Position numbers and translations under genes: made by a program. From Acephala macrosclerotiorum (lineage: Eukaryota; Ascomycota; Leotiomycetes; Helotiales; Mollisiaceae): a stretch of DNA of 64,000 bases. The stretch covers positions 1 to 64,000 of the forward strand of contig MU119281.1 in assembly GCA_014904845.1 (NCBI GenBank). Direction: 5' to 3'. The notes beneath the pieces are model-generated. The model had not been told where the DNA came from. It saw nothing but the letters and a program-made list of their open reading frames with translations, and searched no databases. Positions 1 through 12,429 of this stretch are shown here, in pieces; position 1 is the first letter of the stretch; each line of letters starts with the position of its first letter.

Positions 1-3000
1 AAAAAAAAAAAAATTATAAAAAAATTTAATATAAATTTTTTAAAAAAAAAAAAATTATAAAAAAATTTAATATTAATAAAAATATTAAAAAAATTATTAA
101 ATTTTTAAAAAAAAATAATAATAATTTAAAAAATTTTAAACTTTGAATTTTTATTTAAAGTGAGTTTTTTTTTTTTTTTATTTTTTTTTTTTTAAATTCA
201 AAAAAAATTTTTTATAAAAAAAAAAAAAAAAAATTTTATAAATATTTAAATTTTAAATTTTTATTTAAAATAAATTTTTTTTTTTTTTTAGTTTTTTTCT
301 TCGAAACTCAAAACGAATTTATTATATAAAAAAACAATTATAATAAAATTATATATATTTTTTTTAAAAATCTTTATAAATAATTAATTTCGAGAATAAT
401 ATTAATTATATGTTTTTTAATATATAAAAAGTTTTCGTTTATTATAAATTAATTAATAATTTTTTTTATTTTTATTTTAATTAATTAATAAATTAATTTA
501 CGAATTACAAATTATTTTAAATAGATTTAATTTATTAATTAAAACGAATTAATTTACGATTAAATTTTTTGATTTTATATTTTATTATTTTTTTATATTA
601 TATTATTAGTAATAAGTAAATTTATTATAATATATTTAAATTTTTAAAAAATAAAAAATTTTAAAAATTTGTATTTATAAAATTTAATATTAATTAAAAA
701 ATTTTCTTTTAATATTTTATAATTTAATAATTTATAAATAATATTTTTAATAATATTTATAAAAATATATTTTTTTTTAATTTTAAAAATTTATTTATTT
801 AATTAGTTTTTAAATTTTTTAATATTAGTTTAATATTTAAAAATAATTAAAAGTTTTTATAATATTAAAAAATCGATTTTTTTTTCTAATATAAATTTTA
901 AATAAAATATATATTCTTTGATTTTTTAATTCAAATTTCGAAATTAATTTTAAAAATGCGTTTATTAATATTTTATTTTTAATTCAAATTATATATTTTA
1001 TAGTATAATTCTAAAAAATTAATAAAAATTTAATTTCGTAAATTATAAATTTAATAATATTATTTATTGTTTATATTATTTAATAAATGTTTATATAATA
1101 AATAAAATTTATATTTAGAAAAACTAAATAATATTTTAAATTATTTTTAAAAAAAAATTTTAAACTCGTTCGATTTATTATTATATTTAAAATAAATAAA
1201 AAAATTTTTTATATTTTTTTTAATAATTTTATAAATTTTTCGAATATAAAATTAAATTTTTTTCGTATTTTTATTTTTTAAAAGTTTAATTTAAAAGCAT
1301 TTTATTACGTCGTTTATAATTATAAAAAAATATTAATAATTTTTATAAAATTTAAATAATTTATTAAAAATATTATTATATAATTTTTTTTTTTTTTAAA
1401 AGTTTTTTTTATTTTATTCGTTATATAAATTTTATATATTTTATATTTAATATATAATTTAAATTTTAGTATTTTTATATTTATAATATCGATTAATTTT
1501 CGAAATATATTATAATTAATATAATTAAAACGTTAATATATAAATTTTTATAAAAAAGTTTTAAAATTTATTATTTTAAAAAATTCGATTAATAATCGAA
1601 TTCTCGTCGATATATTCGAAGTAATATTCGTCGAATATATAATAATATTATTAATATTTTAATATTAATTTAATATAAAAAAATTATTTTTAAAATTTTT
1701 AGAAATTTAAATATTATTTTTTTATTTTTATTATTTATAATACCAATTACTCGTTTTTTTTTAAATATAATTATTATTTTATTTTTTATAAATTATAAAA
1801 TAAAAATTAATTTTATTATTTTAAAATTTAATATATATTAAACTTTTTTAAATTTTAATTTTTTTTGAAAAATTATTTAAATTTAATTTTAATATTTAAT
1901 TACGTTTATAATAATATTATTCGTTGTAATAATTTAATTTAATATTTATTAACGTTTTAAATATATAAAATTAAATTATATATTATTAAAATTTAAAATA
2001 AATAATAAAATTTGAATTTATTCGATTAATACTCGAAATAATAAAAATAATAAAAATAAAATTTGTTTTTTATTAATATAAATTTTTATCCATCGAAAAT
2101 AATAAATAAAATGTTTATATAAACGTTTAATATAATTTTTAATTTTATTTTTAAATAATAATCGAATAAATATTATTATTATTAATAAAAATATTATAAA
2201 TACAACGAAATAAATAAAAAAATAAAAATTTTATTATATTTTATTTATAATTACTATATTTATTTTAATAATAAATTTAATTATTATAATTTTTATTTAT
2301 TTAAAAAATATTTTATTTTATTTTTTATTAATTTTTTTATTTTTTTATTTTGTTTTATATTTAATTTTATAATATTTATAACGTATATATTAATTATATT
2401 AATTTGAATTAAATTTATTATAATTAACGAATTTCTCGTTATTATTATTATTATTTCGACGATTTTTTAATTTTATAAAATAAAATATTAATAATTTAAA
2501 TTTTTTACGATTATTTTTTTTTTTTCTACGATATTTATTATTATTATTATTACAATTACTGTGATTAGTTTTTCGTTTTTTATTTTTAGTTTATTTATTA
2601 TTACGAAACTATTTACGATTACGTTATTAGTTTTTTTCTACGAGTATAATTTATAATTATTAAAGTTTTTTTTTATTATAAATTTGTAATATAATAATCG
2701 TTTTATCGAATATACGTTCGATTTTTAATAAACAAAAAATATAATATTTTGTATTTTTGTAATTGTTATTCTTAAAAATAATTATTATAATTCGATTTAA
2801 AATTTTATTATTAATAATTAATCTTTCGATTATTACAAATTAAAGTTTATAAAACTCGAGACGATTTATAAATTTTTTAATTTTTTTAAAAATTTCGAAT
2901 TTTTTTTATTTGAAATTCGTTTATTAAATAAATATTTAAATAAAATTAATAATTTTATTATATTTTTTAAATTCGTTTTTAATATTTTAAATATTTTAAA

Positions 3001-3350
3001 AAAAACTATAAAAAGAAATTTATTTTATAGTTTATCGTTTATATTATTTGAAATAATTTAAATAATTTTAATAGTTTTTTTTTTCAAGTTTTAATCAATT
3101 TAATTAACGTAAAAAAAATCGATTTTAATTTTTTTTTATTAATTAGTTTAATAATATAAACAGTAATAAAAGCGATTAAACAAAAATTTTCAAATCGAAA
3201 ATAATTATTCTCTATAAAAATTTCAATTTTTTTCTACTTACAAACGTAATATAATACTATAAAAATAAATATTATAAACTCGATCGAAATTACTAAAATC
3301 GCTATAACGAATAAAATTAATATTTTAAAATAAAAAAATACGACGATTTT
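1..3350. repeat. AT-rich, RIP-saturated block (left edge)
   Basis: Almost pure A+T sequence with long A and T runs and no convincing reading frame. The C residues that remain lie mostly in CpG; in the 60 bases from 2401, four of five C are followed by G. This is what exhaustive C-to-T mutation of old repeats leaves behind. The original element cannot be identified. Composition turns normal between about 3340 and 3450. Confidence 0.8.
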
Positions 3351-3672
3351 AATAAGCACTTTCCGAGCTTATAACTTGTCAATTTAAGTAATATAATTAA
3401 TAGTCTTAATAATCAGATTAATTGATTAAAGTAGTAAGATCTAACTAAGTGCGGGGACATTATATCCATTGCAGTGCTTACTCAGCACTAAAACCACTCG
3501 AAAGTCTAACACTGCTAAGGGGCTGCTCAAGTTGCTCAGGTGCTGGATGAGCCGAGGGTGATCAGCGCCCGAGTTGAAGCGGCCAGCTTACTAACCGACC
3601 TTGGGAGGAAGAAGGAAAAAAGTTGTGTTCAACTACTAATGTAGTCGATTTGCAGATGTATATGGGTTTCTC
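3351..3672. other. Transition zone without a gene
   Basis: Composition changes from AT-rich to normal. There is a small hairpin-like stretch around 3474-3490 (AGTGCTTACTCAGCACT). No coding sequence was seen. Confidence 0.5.
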
Positions 3673-5790
3673 TTATTCCCTGTTACCTGCGTCTTCCTCG
3701 AGAGCAAATATACGCAGCATATTTCGTGCCTCTCCTGCAAGTTCGGAGTCCTGATCGATTTGACTCGCAAGATATCGGGCTTTTGAATAGTCGCCGTCCG
3801 CCGCTGCCCACCGTGCCAAAAGCAATTGAGCTCTGGGTAAAATGGATATGACTACGCTTCCAATGCTTCCGTCTATACCGCCACTCTTCTGAACTACACC
3901 GGATTCGTCCAGGCAGATCTCTAGGTACCTAATGGCCTCTTGCCGGTTTCCGGATTCCTCGTATATGTTGGCTAGCTGAAAAAGCAGCTCGATGCGTCTA
4001 CATTTGGTATCGAGGGCATCCCCAGGATAGTTTCCGGTATGATAACTGGCGCAGGCAATAGCCTTCTTCAAGGCATCGATTGCCTGAGGAACTCTAGACA
4101 TGTCCGTTAAGCAGGTGGCCATCATCTGCCACAGGTCCATATCGCCTGGGCGTAACGCCGCCGCCCGGCGATAATAGTATAATGAGAAGGTTGGTTTCTC
4201 GAGTACCTCATAGACCTGACCGAGACCGACGAAAGCTCGATAATCCTTATTATTGAGATCGACAGCACGTCGGTAAGATTCTATGGCGGCGTGGGTGTTT
4301 TGCAGCTTGTGGTATTCGTGTCCTAGCAAAGTCCAAGCAGAGGAGAAACTGCGGTCTAGGATTAGCGCTCTCCTGAAATAGTTAACAGCGTCCTCGTGAC
4401 GTGAAGAGAGAGAGTACTGTAGAAGTTGCCGATGACGCAGCAAGTCTCGGGTCGATAGCGATCAACAGTAGAGGCAAGCTGAGCGACAAATGCAAGCCTA
4501 TCGCGGGAACCTAGGGTATATAATATATTCGAGTAGTGATCCAGAAAATCCAGACGTCTTGGGTCAGACACCAGCATTTCCGAGAAGAGTGAGCTGGCCT
4601 CATGGAGATCTGTATTGCGATCAGGATGCGAGAACATCGAGCAAATAGTGCCACAAGACAAATACCTTTCATGCGATAAAACACCAGGGCTCGCTGGCCA
4701 TCGAGAAACAGACTGCGAGGAAATATGCTCTGCAACTGAGAAATCTCAGTAACAAGAGATGTCGAAAGCTGATGCAGCTCCTAGCGACAGTAGACTGAGA
4801 ATATGAAGGCCATAATGGTTGGTTTCAGTTGGGACTGGACCCAGTTAAGCTTCGTACAATTGTTAGTTATTGCTACATGGTTATACTACGCTATCTATAA
4901 CTGGGGTCTTACGTGCTGGGCGTCACGGACTAAGCTGCTCAGCTCCTGCCACGCGCCCCAATTCCAAGGATATAGTGAAACACTCTTCAGCAACCACGAT
5001 ATCGCAAGGTCAGGGTTTCTATCTTTTGCTAGAACTAGTCCGTACCTTTAGAATAATGGTTAGTCTCGGAATCATCGAGCTCGGAGTGTGGAAGACAATA
5101 CAGGTATTCTAGCCAGCCCTGACTAGGCCCATGCTCGGGAGTTTCTTGTTGTGCCTGATCGAACCAAGTCTCCAACATGTGTCTGAGAGGTGCCAACTGC
5201 TTGTTAACGATAGCGCCAGTATCTGACGGCCCGAGAACTTGGTTCAACTCCTTCATCTTCTCCTTTTCGCCTGCCATTAGGAGCGCGTACGAAGCAAGAA
5301 ATAACCCTCTTTGGCTGATTTCTTTGCACATGGACGTCGGAACTTTGCCATGGATGGCGTTGGGCGGATCGTTTCGCATTGGAATTGCATACTTGGAGGA
5401 GCTAGTAGGTAGGAAAACGGCTGCACAACGTTGGGGTTCGTGGCAGTCGAAGAAAGCTTTGGCCATGAGATACTTGGGCAGCTCATTGTGTTCTAACCCT
5501 AGCTCGACCGGATCTGTTTGTGGGCTGAAGATTTGGGAGAAGGATGTCAATTCAGGGTCGAGGTCATCATCCGGAAGAGCATTGAGAAGTTCAGCCGCCC
5601 TGAACACCCAAGAAGTATCAGGACCATGTCAAAGTAAAATTCGTTGGACGAAGCTCGTCTCAAATGTGATTGTGGCTTACCATTTAGTAGATTGATATTG
5701 ACATCGCTCGGAACAGCTAATCACAGCTTGCCGCAGCGCAAATCGTAGCTCTAAAATATCCGCCTTTGAGAGTCTCGTTATTGCTGAGGG
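3673..5790 (-). pseudogene. cdc23: Broken copy of APC/C subunit Cdc23/APC8 (TPR protein)
   Basis: Cdc23/APC8 is a TPR scaffold subunit of the anaphase-promoting complex, the ubiquitin ligase that drives mitotic exit. Reading the minus strand from about 5780, the exons give the conserved N-terminal block (ISCSERC, then WAAELLNALP), YLMAKAFFDCHEPQRCAAVF, and the block YGLVLAKDRNPDLAISW followed by LYPWNWGAWQEL. Next come SQLQSIFPRSLFL and the TPR array (AWTLLGHEYHKLQNTHAAIE, SYRRAVDLNNKDYRA). Introns with normal borders are visible at about 5600-5680, 5040-5095, 4870-4930 and 4614-4669. Three lesions are clear. The frame has no ATG upstream. A TAG at 4781-4783 sits where the family usually has Gln. 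A CT-repeat slip at about 4404-4415 shifts the frame before EDAVNYFRRAL. A cell needs this protein, so an intact copy is expected elsewhere. Confidence 0.85.
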
Positions 5791-5851
5791 AAGACGTGGT
5801 CAATACGACGTGATCCAAGGGCGACGTTGCAGAGGGTGTCTGTGCAGGTGC

Positions 5852-6098
5852 TCTCAGCCGGAGAAATAAATGGCCGATTTTCGTCCTCAGAACACTAAAA
5901 AGTCCTTCACTGAATTATTTATTTCGTAACTACTCACACCCTGATATCCATAAAACTTCTAAAAATACGTTTTAAGAAGCTAATAAAAGACTTTGCAAAA
6001 AGAAATTGCAAGTTTTTTTTAACTAATTCTAATGAAATTCGCGGATTCGTATGAATTTGCGCACGACGGATATCGGCCACTTATTTCTCTTGCTGAGA
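5852..6098. mobile_element. MITE copy 1, 247 bp, 8-bp target duplication
   Basis: Terminal inverted repeats start TCTCAGCCGGAGAAATAA on the left, and the right end mirrors this as TTATTTCTCTTGCTGAGA. The flanks carry a perfect 8-bp direct repeat GCAGGTGC at 5844-5851 and 6099-6106. An 8-bp duplication suits hAT-type transposition. There is no coding capacity. It lies just upstream of the broken cdc23 copy. A second copy is at 10736-11461. Confidence 0.85.
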
Positions 6099-6106
6099 GC
6101 AGGTGC

Positions 6107-6581
6107 TAATCTAATTTGAATTCTGCCGGGCATTATTTTAAAGGCGGTGGGTACAACCTCCATAGCTCGAAGTACTTAAGATCTTTTTATCACGTGAATA
6201 TTTTAATAACTACGCGATTCTACGTGATTCCATGTTATTTTACGTTATTTTACGCGACTTTATATAATTTTTATGTGGTTTTTATATAATTTCGCGTAAT
6301 TTATATTTAAAATATATAATTATATTTGCATCTTAGAATCTGGTCACTTCGGGTCTCTTCCACGAGAGCAACTTCGAAAGTATAAATTATGCGGTATAGT
6401 AAGACAATCCCACACCCCAATCATTCCAAGGCAAGGCCAAGAAGACCAAACCAGCAAGACCAAGGCAGAAGCAACTCAGCAAATAAATATTTTCAACCAC
6501 AAATCTCACGTTGACCACTATCCCCTAGATGGAAGCGAGTGAGTCTCTGTCACAAGAATGTGCAAAAACAAAAACATATAC
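6107..6581. other. Intergenic, partly AT-converted
   Basis: Stretches around 6185-6330 are rich in TTAT/TACG words and look partly RIP-mutated. No gene was seen. Confidence 0.4.
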
Positions 6582-7734
6582 CTAGTCATCCTGATTTACA
6601 TTGTCGCCGTCGTCATTCGGGCCACTCCGTAGAATCAGAACGGAGAGAATATCCTGGACACTGATGTCCTCGCGATCATCAGGAACCTTGCTACCCTCGA
6701 ATGAATTCTTGATGATTGCCTCCTGTTCTGGAGGGAGGTGGTCGCCAATAAAAGCCCCTAGCTTCTTCACAATGGCTTTTCGGAGATAGGCGCCTTTTTG
6801 AGTTAGTCTTTACTCTAAAAGCAGAATCTTGAAGTTAGGGCATTGTTTCGCAATGCGTGAGACGATGGAAAAACTGTCTCTTACCTGGTGTTAACCACAA
6901 TCTACCCATCTTCGTCTTTTTCCTAAGATTTTGCCACCCGGGTGTCAATTCTCTCTGAGCCTTGATGAGGCACATCCAGTAGTGGAAATACAAGCGCTTC
7001 TGCTGGCGGGCATCACAGCCTTCCCAGAACTGGAGGAAGGTCCCGTCGTACTCGTCCCACTTATTTCCAGCATAAATGAACTCTTCTCGGAGACTCTCAT
7101 TCATCAAGACCAACTGCCACTCATCTAGTTTCCCGGTGACTTCACGTGGCAGTAGACAGAACTCGTAGTCATCGAACGCTTCCTCGAAGGTTCTTTCCAT
7201 GGGGAGCCCGTTGCCCATAGACCACATCAATTTATAGCCTTCGTCGTCAAAAAGTTCCCCCATTGTCTTGTAGCCGACCTTGTATGTGACCAAGTGAGCA
7301 GCTCTTCTAGACTTGTAAGGGCCGAAGCACTTTGTGATTGGGCACCAGACAAGTCCGTGCAGAATAGGTTGGTCGTGGTAGTGCTTGTACAGATCCTTCC
7401 TCCGCTGAATCTGCCCCGCAGCTCGACCAGGCGGCTTCCCATGAAGGAGGTTGTAGAAGTAGGTCGACAGAGATATGTCCATCCTTCGCTCGTCCTTGCC
7501 TGCCTTGACAACGATATCATCAATCTCTGATAGAACTCTGTCGTACTGACTGTGGATAGTCATATCCCCGTTGAATAGCTTGTTTTGCTCCCGAGTAAGA
7601 TCTCGCATCTGCACGTCGAACTCTTCATCGCTGATTTTGTTCGCCTTATAGTCCTCTGCTAGGCATGAAATTCTTGCTCTGTTCATGTTATCGATGAGCT
7701 TCCGTTGCTCGATAACAGCGCACAGGTAGTCCAT
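6582..7734 (-). CDS. HNH-nuclease-like protein (fungal HNH_2 type)
   Basis: Two exons (7734-6885 and 6793-6582) joined across a 91-base intron (GTAAGA donor, GACTAAC branch site) give about 353 residues. The middle resembles the fungal HNH_2 domain: RRAAHLVTYKVG (first His of the motif), then MWSMGNGLPMERTFEEAFDD and FCLLP. The usual histidine in the third position of the motif looks replaced by Glu, so nuclease activity is doubtful. After the intron, GAYLRKAIVKKLGAF matches the way these fungal proteins end. The ATG at 7734 was chosen because it precedes the family-like helical start. However, the frame stays open upstream into sequence of a broken MFS transporter, so the true start and promoter are uncertain. 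DNA or RNA cleavage would be the family role; no substrate is known. Confidence 0.65.
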
Positions 7735-7744
7735 TTCGACAGCT

Positions 7745-9085
7745 ATTACGCCGTTCTTGGACGAGTCACTTACACCAGTAGCTGCTGCACCGCGACCAAC
7801 ACCGAAGAGAATCTGGAATCCGATCCATTGATGGACCGAAGTTGAAGGACCCAGGAGTGAAAGCAGACCATAGCCAATGGTAGGGGCAACCGTTCCGCTT
7901 CAAACCCATGGGAGGTAGTAGCCGATGGTTTGGGCTGCATTATGTCCAACAGGCGAGCAGAGGCCTTCTAAAGGAGAACTTGGGAAGAAATATTATCACT
8001 TACCCATTACACCAGAAGTAAGTGCGAAAGTCACTTGTCCAATGATCGTTGGAAGGATATGTACCCCACTCATCAGCGCAGAATCATCTTTGATTGCCTG
8101 GAAATAAATCGAGAGGGTAGAAGTTGGCACAGAACGACACTTCCATGAAGAAGAACATTGTCCCAGAAGCAGACTAAATAATACGTTTCCGAAGCATAAA
8201 AATTGGCATCATAGCATCATCACCACGACGGTACTCCCACAACAGGAACAGGACAAATGTCACTACTGCTCCAATAAACAGGCCAATGACTGTAGAGTTG
8301 TTCCACGCGTATTGACTTCCGCCATATTGTAGCGCCACGAAGAACATGAGGAGAGCTAGCGCAATGAGAACAAATCCGAAGAGGTCCAATGAGTGTATCG
8401 AGGTGCCAAGCACTTCTCGAATTGGTGATTTTAGTTGGGCGTCCGGGATACACAGAAGAGTCAAAAGCACAGCGACCACGATGCCCGGCAGGAGATTGAC
8501 GTAGAAGCCTAGAAACGAACATTGTCAGTCATCACCTAGGAGAGGAGAAATATGGCAGTGGACACATACACCACCTCCACGAGACGTACTTGGTAAAGGC
8601 TCCACCAACGAGAGGACCGCAGGCAATGCCAATCTATCCGAGACCGACCTTGATACCCATAACCATAGGTTGCCGATGCGGTGGTAAAATTGCAGCAATA
8701 GTTGCTAAAGCACCATTTGCTAGCCCCGAGAAGCCCAGATCAGCAATGGCACGTCCTATGATGAACATCGCTGATGATTGAGCTGCACCGCAGAGAGCGG
8801 ATCCCAGTTCGAAGACGAAGAAAAACGCCAGAAAAGACCACTGTAGACGAAGGCAACAGTCAGCGAGAGGGAATAACGAAGTCCGCTTAACTATAATAGT
8901 TGATACCTGGGTAGCATGTGCTTACCTTGGTAGAGAAGTGGGTGTCCCACTCAAAGGCTGGAACACCGCACCAGCAAACTGGTAGATCGTTTAAGATAGG
9001 GTTGTCGAACGATGAACTGATTGTAGGACTCGAGCGGTGTTGAGAAGCGAGGGCGAGGATAATGATATACAAGGCCATGAGAGCA
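7745..9085 (-). pseudogene. Broken MFS drug-type transporter, C-terminus missing
   Basis: Minus-strand fragments match 14-helix MFS transporters in order. They are FAGAVFQPLSGTP, the block FELGSALCGAAQSSAMFIIG, IACGPLVGGAFTKYVSWRW, CFYVNLLPG, and LDLFGFVLIALALLMFFVAL. The series continues with MMPIFMLRKRII, FQAIKDDSALMSGVHILPT and HQWIGFQILFGVGRG. An intron with GTATGT donor lies at about 8520-8570. Lesions include TAG at 8634-8636 in GLG*IGIACGP, where the family has Gln. There is also a stop in the tenth-helix region near 7902 and frame changes at the N-terminus near 8970. The last helices are absent: at about 7760 the sequence passes directly into the HNH-like gene. It would have been a proton-driven exporter in the plasma or vacuolar membrane. 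It cannot make one now. Confidence 0.85.
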
Positions 9086-9479
9086 GAGAAGATCGATACA
9101 CGATTTCAAGGACATGGCAAAAAGGTTGTCCCGTTGACTCGTCAGTCATTTCCAGTGTCGTATCTTTCTGCGAGCACGGCTAATGTATCGATTGCGAACG
9201 TCTGAATAGGAATAGGGAAGTCCGTTAGAATCTGTACGGATTCTATCGCGCCTCAATCGGAACCGGAACCGTGAAATCCTATCCTAGTCCTTGCTTGGTA
9301 CCTGACCTTGCAGGATTAGTTCCTGTCTCGAGGAAAAAGTGTTCCGAGATGAGAGGTGTGATAGCCCATTAGGAAGTTCGTAGTTGTCTTAGGAGCTGCG
9401 ATTTAAGGGACGTGGAACGTGGGTGAGCCATTTTTTGTACAATGCAGCTCGATATAGGTACAGTGTCATCTAAATCCAG
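9086..9479. other. Intergenic
   Basis: No gene seen between the MFS relic and the regulator relic. Confidence 0.4.
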
Positions 9480-10735
9480 CTAAAAACTCTTCAAACTAGA
9501 TGTGATTTCCAAAGTCCATAGGCTCCAGCATCTGCTGGTCCTGATTCTGCACATTCTCGGCAGAACTAGTGGTAGCCCTAGCAGATCTACCGTATTGCGT
9601 ACAGCGGTACGGTCCCACGCCGGGTCCTCGATTGTTGACGGTTTGTATAGTATGACAACACACCTCGCAAATTGAGCCCAGAAAAGAAAGGACATGCCAA
9701 AGCATGCCGAGGGTGGTAACATGTCAAAGACGTCAAACCAAGATTTCATGGCGTTCACGGATCGCCATAGACATTCGAAGCGCTCAAAATTAGGCAGGTC
9801 GCTGCTGCTGGCAGACGTTGGCATCACTAGGAGTGGTGCGACCCTGAGATCTTGCAGTTGCGTTTGCAAAACCTTTGAGTATAGGAAAGCTAGAAGGGAC
9901 CCTGTTGCTGCCGCGTAGTCCAGTTCCTGCTGTTCTCGGAAACGAATGGCTTTCTGCGCGAGTAGCTGCAATCGAACTTGAAACGCGAGCGCTTCATCAG
10001 GGGGCATCTGCTGTTAGTAAAAACAGCGCGAAAGTTCTCTTCCATTTGAGGTGTCCATCTCATCGCATCCATTTGTGCAAAGTAGGATGAGGCTCTATCG
10101 ATACCACTCAGAAGTCTGCTCAAGCGCCATGCTCAATTAGGATAGGAGTCTCGGAGGAAGGAAGGCTGTGGCGGAAATGAAGATTGAAGCAAGTTACGCA
10201 TATGGAACTTAGAAGGAAACATCCCAATACAGCTCTTTAACGCTCTAGGGTGCGCTAGGTTATCTTCTCACTTCCATGTTTGACGGGGTCTTCGAAGCTA
10301 GGAGTGTAGACCCCGAACATATGTTGGTAGCGGTTTATTGAGGCGTAGATCGTATGCGATTGACATGGCTAGCATCATCAGGCGAGACAAGGTCCCTGAC
10401 CTGTTGAGGAACTGGTCGTAGCTCCATGCCACGAATGCCAGGAGGCAGAGCAGAAGATCAACGCTCGACTGATTCTCGAGTAGTGCAGTCAGGGCCAAGA
10501 TACGCTTCAACTCCCTTCCCCGCGCCAGTTTGTGTTCTGTTGACGGCGAAGCCACGGCGACAATAGCACGAAATAGGAAGGGTCGGTCTCGACGTAGGTG
10601 TTGAGCTGTAACATCGGAGGCAATATGAATGAAGGGAAGGCTTGGTAGCAGCTGGGAGCGAAAGGTGTTGAGGTATGCCTCGGCCTCATCGGCTGATGGT
10701 TCGTGAAGAGGTGCACAGGCATTCCAGGAGCTGTC

Positions 10736-11461
10736 TCTCAGTAGGAGAAATAAATGGCCGATTTTTGTACGCGAGAACACTACAGCCGGGGAAATAACTA
10801 GTCTTCCCGCCAAGAATTTAGCGATTTTTGCGAGTTGAAAATTTGTGAACACTCAAAACCCTTTTTTATTAAATACTAATTCAATTCTATTTAAAAGTGG
10901 ATGCAATTAAAGATTGAGTACTTTTTATTTGTATTCTCGAGCGAAATGCGAATTCGAAAATATTTTAATTATTAAATAATATTTTAAAATTTAGAGCAGT
11001 TTACGCTAAGACTTTGAAATTTGAAAATGAAAAATCGCGATTTACAGCGGTCTTAAACTTGCGCGATTAAATTGATTCTAGGTATAATATAGACTAAGTA
11101 TAAATGAAAATCGACTATTTGTTTACTTGTTTACTCATTTTGTTCACATCGTGAGAGTATTGCAAGAGAGCAGTAAAGAGAGGCGCGATATTGCATTTTC
11201 AAATTCCAGTCTTCTGAAAATCGCTTATTTCCCGGAAGACTAGTTATTTCCCCGGCTGTACAAAGTCCTTCAATCAAATCTATGCACCTCCCTCGGCTAC
11301 GTTCCAAAATTCATAAAAACTCTCAAAAATGCTTCTTGAGAAGCTGCCTGATCTTTGCATCAAAAATTATCGAGTAGTTTATTAGTTAGTTATTAGTAAG
11401 AATATGGATTCATCGCATTTGCGCCCTTTGCTAAAATCGGCCACTTATTTCTCCGACTGAG
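10736..11461. mobile_element. MITE copy 2, inserted in regulator relic, carrying a nested MITE
   Basis: The left end TCTCAGTAGGAGAAATAA and right end TTATTTCTCCGACTGAG are inverted. Flanks GAGCTGTC (10728-10735) and CGGCTGTC (11462-11469) match at 6 of 8 bases. Subtracting the nested element and its TA leaves 248 bp, the same size as copy 1 (247 bp). Confidence 0.85.
10783..11258. mobile_element. Nested MITE, 476 bp, TA target duplication
   Basis: The terminal inverted repeats are identical for 25 bases, beginning CAGCCGGGGAAATAACTAGT at each end. It is flanked by TA at 10781-10782 and 11259-11260. Copy 1 of the host MITE has the uninterrupted site (CACTAAAAAGTCC), which shows the insertion point directly. 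TA duplication points to Tc1/mariner-type transposition. The interior is AT-rich and non-coding. Confidence 0.9.
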
Positions 11462-11640
11462 CGGCTGTCAGCGTGTTCAGGGGCGAATTAGCCGACGTTC
11501 TTGACCTTAAAGTGGACGTGGATGTTGGTAGTGTCCCTTCACCAACTTCCTGCGGGGCAGTGCTTGATGATGAGATCGGTGTCAAGAGCTATCGCCGTCA
11601 AGACGAGCAACCCATCTACATTTGGACTTGAAGCAATGAA

Positions 11641-12429
11641 TACGGGCCTGGCCATAAGGGGCCGAGTGGCGCAGCCCTTCTGCATAGTGCTGATTTGACT
11701 GGGGCAATGGTTTGGGTTAGACCAAGAATGTAATTGGCAGACTCAGCAGAGAAAATGTAAGTTTGAGAAATAGAAAGTGCAATTGCAAGAATTAGAAGGA
11801 GTGGTGCCGTTCTCTGGAGACGGAATGTAATCGCCGACATTCGCATCTGCAAGACCGGAATCTGAAATCCAAAATCCGGTCCCAAAAAGGGCAGCAATCC
11901 CGAACCTCGCAATCCAAAACGCACTTGTCATCGGATCCTGAATTTCAACGGGATTTAACAAGAATTTCAGAATTCGAGATGCAAAATGGTTGACTTCCTG
12001 AATTCAGGTTGGGGTTGGGTCGAGAGCGTTACACTCTACTTTCCATTCTTTTACGAATATAATCTCAGACGACAATTGAACCCACCACACCTTCCTATCA
12101 GAATGTCTGTCAAGCACGTGATTTTTGGCGCTAGTTTCAGGGGTTAAAAACTCTGATCTCGAGCTCTTGTAAAATGCAACTGATTCTGATCTAATCTACT
12201 CTACTTTAAAATACTATTCTGATATTTCCATTTCCGTCTTTGGGCCTCAGCAGTCGCTGCTTTAACCTGAGCTAAGCCTAGGATCCTCTTCTGGCCCCCT
12301 TCGCGGATCGGCTATAATTTCCATGTTATTTATACAGCTACATCTTTGAGCCTATAAGGATGTCGTAACGGTGTCCGTTCTCATTCTCTTATTACACTTA
12401 TTAAAAGTCAAGTCGATTTTAATCTCTTA
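11641..12429. other. Intergenic with dispersed repeat
   Basis: No gene supported. Holds a repeat related to 59331-59381 and grades into the AT block after about 12400. Confidence 0.5.
12226..12276. repeat. Dispersed repeat, about 51 bp, also at 59331-59381
   Basis: The two copies have equal length, and their last 21 bases are identical (core GCTTTAACCTGAGCTAAG). The remainder differs by scattered substitutions. Both lie at the edge of repeat-rich sequence, so they are probably a terminal or LTR fragment of one element family. Confidence 0.65.

Larger units (their letters stand above)
9480..11640 (-). pseudogene. Broken fungal Zn-cluster transcription factor, split by MITEs
   Basis: Minus-strand fragments match the middle and C-terminal regulatory region of Zn2Cys6 regulators. 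They include PFIHIASDVTAQHLRRDRPF, LDLLL-like NQSSVDLLLCLLAFVAWSYD, MLAMSIAYDLRLNKPLP, MDAMRWTPQMEEN and CFGMSFLFWAQFARCVVILY. A Ser/Thr/Pro-rich linker (about 11480-11600) lies on the far side of the inserted MITE, in a different frame. No zinc-cluster DNA-binding domain was found upstream. The frame also breaks between 10298 and 10123 and again near 9570, where the C-terminus splits into two frames. This is a dead remnant of a DNA-binding regulator; its target is unknown. Confidence 0.75.
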
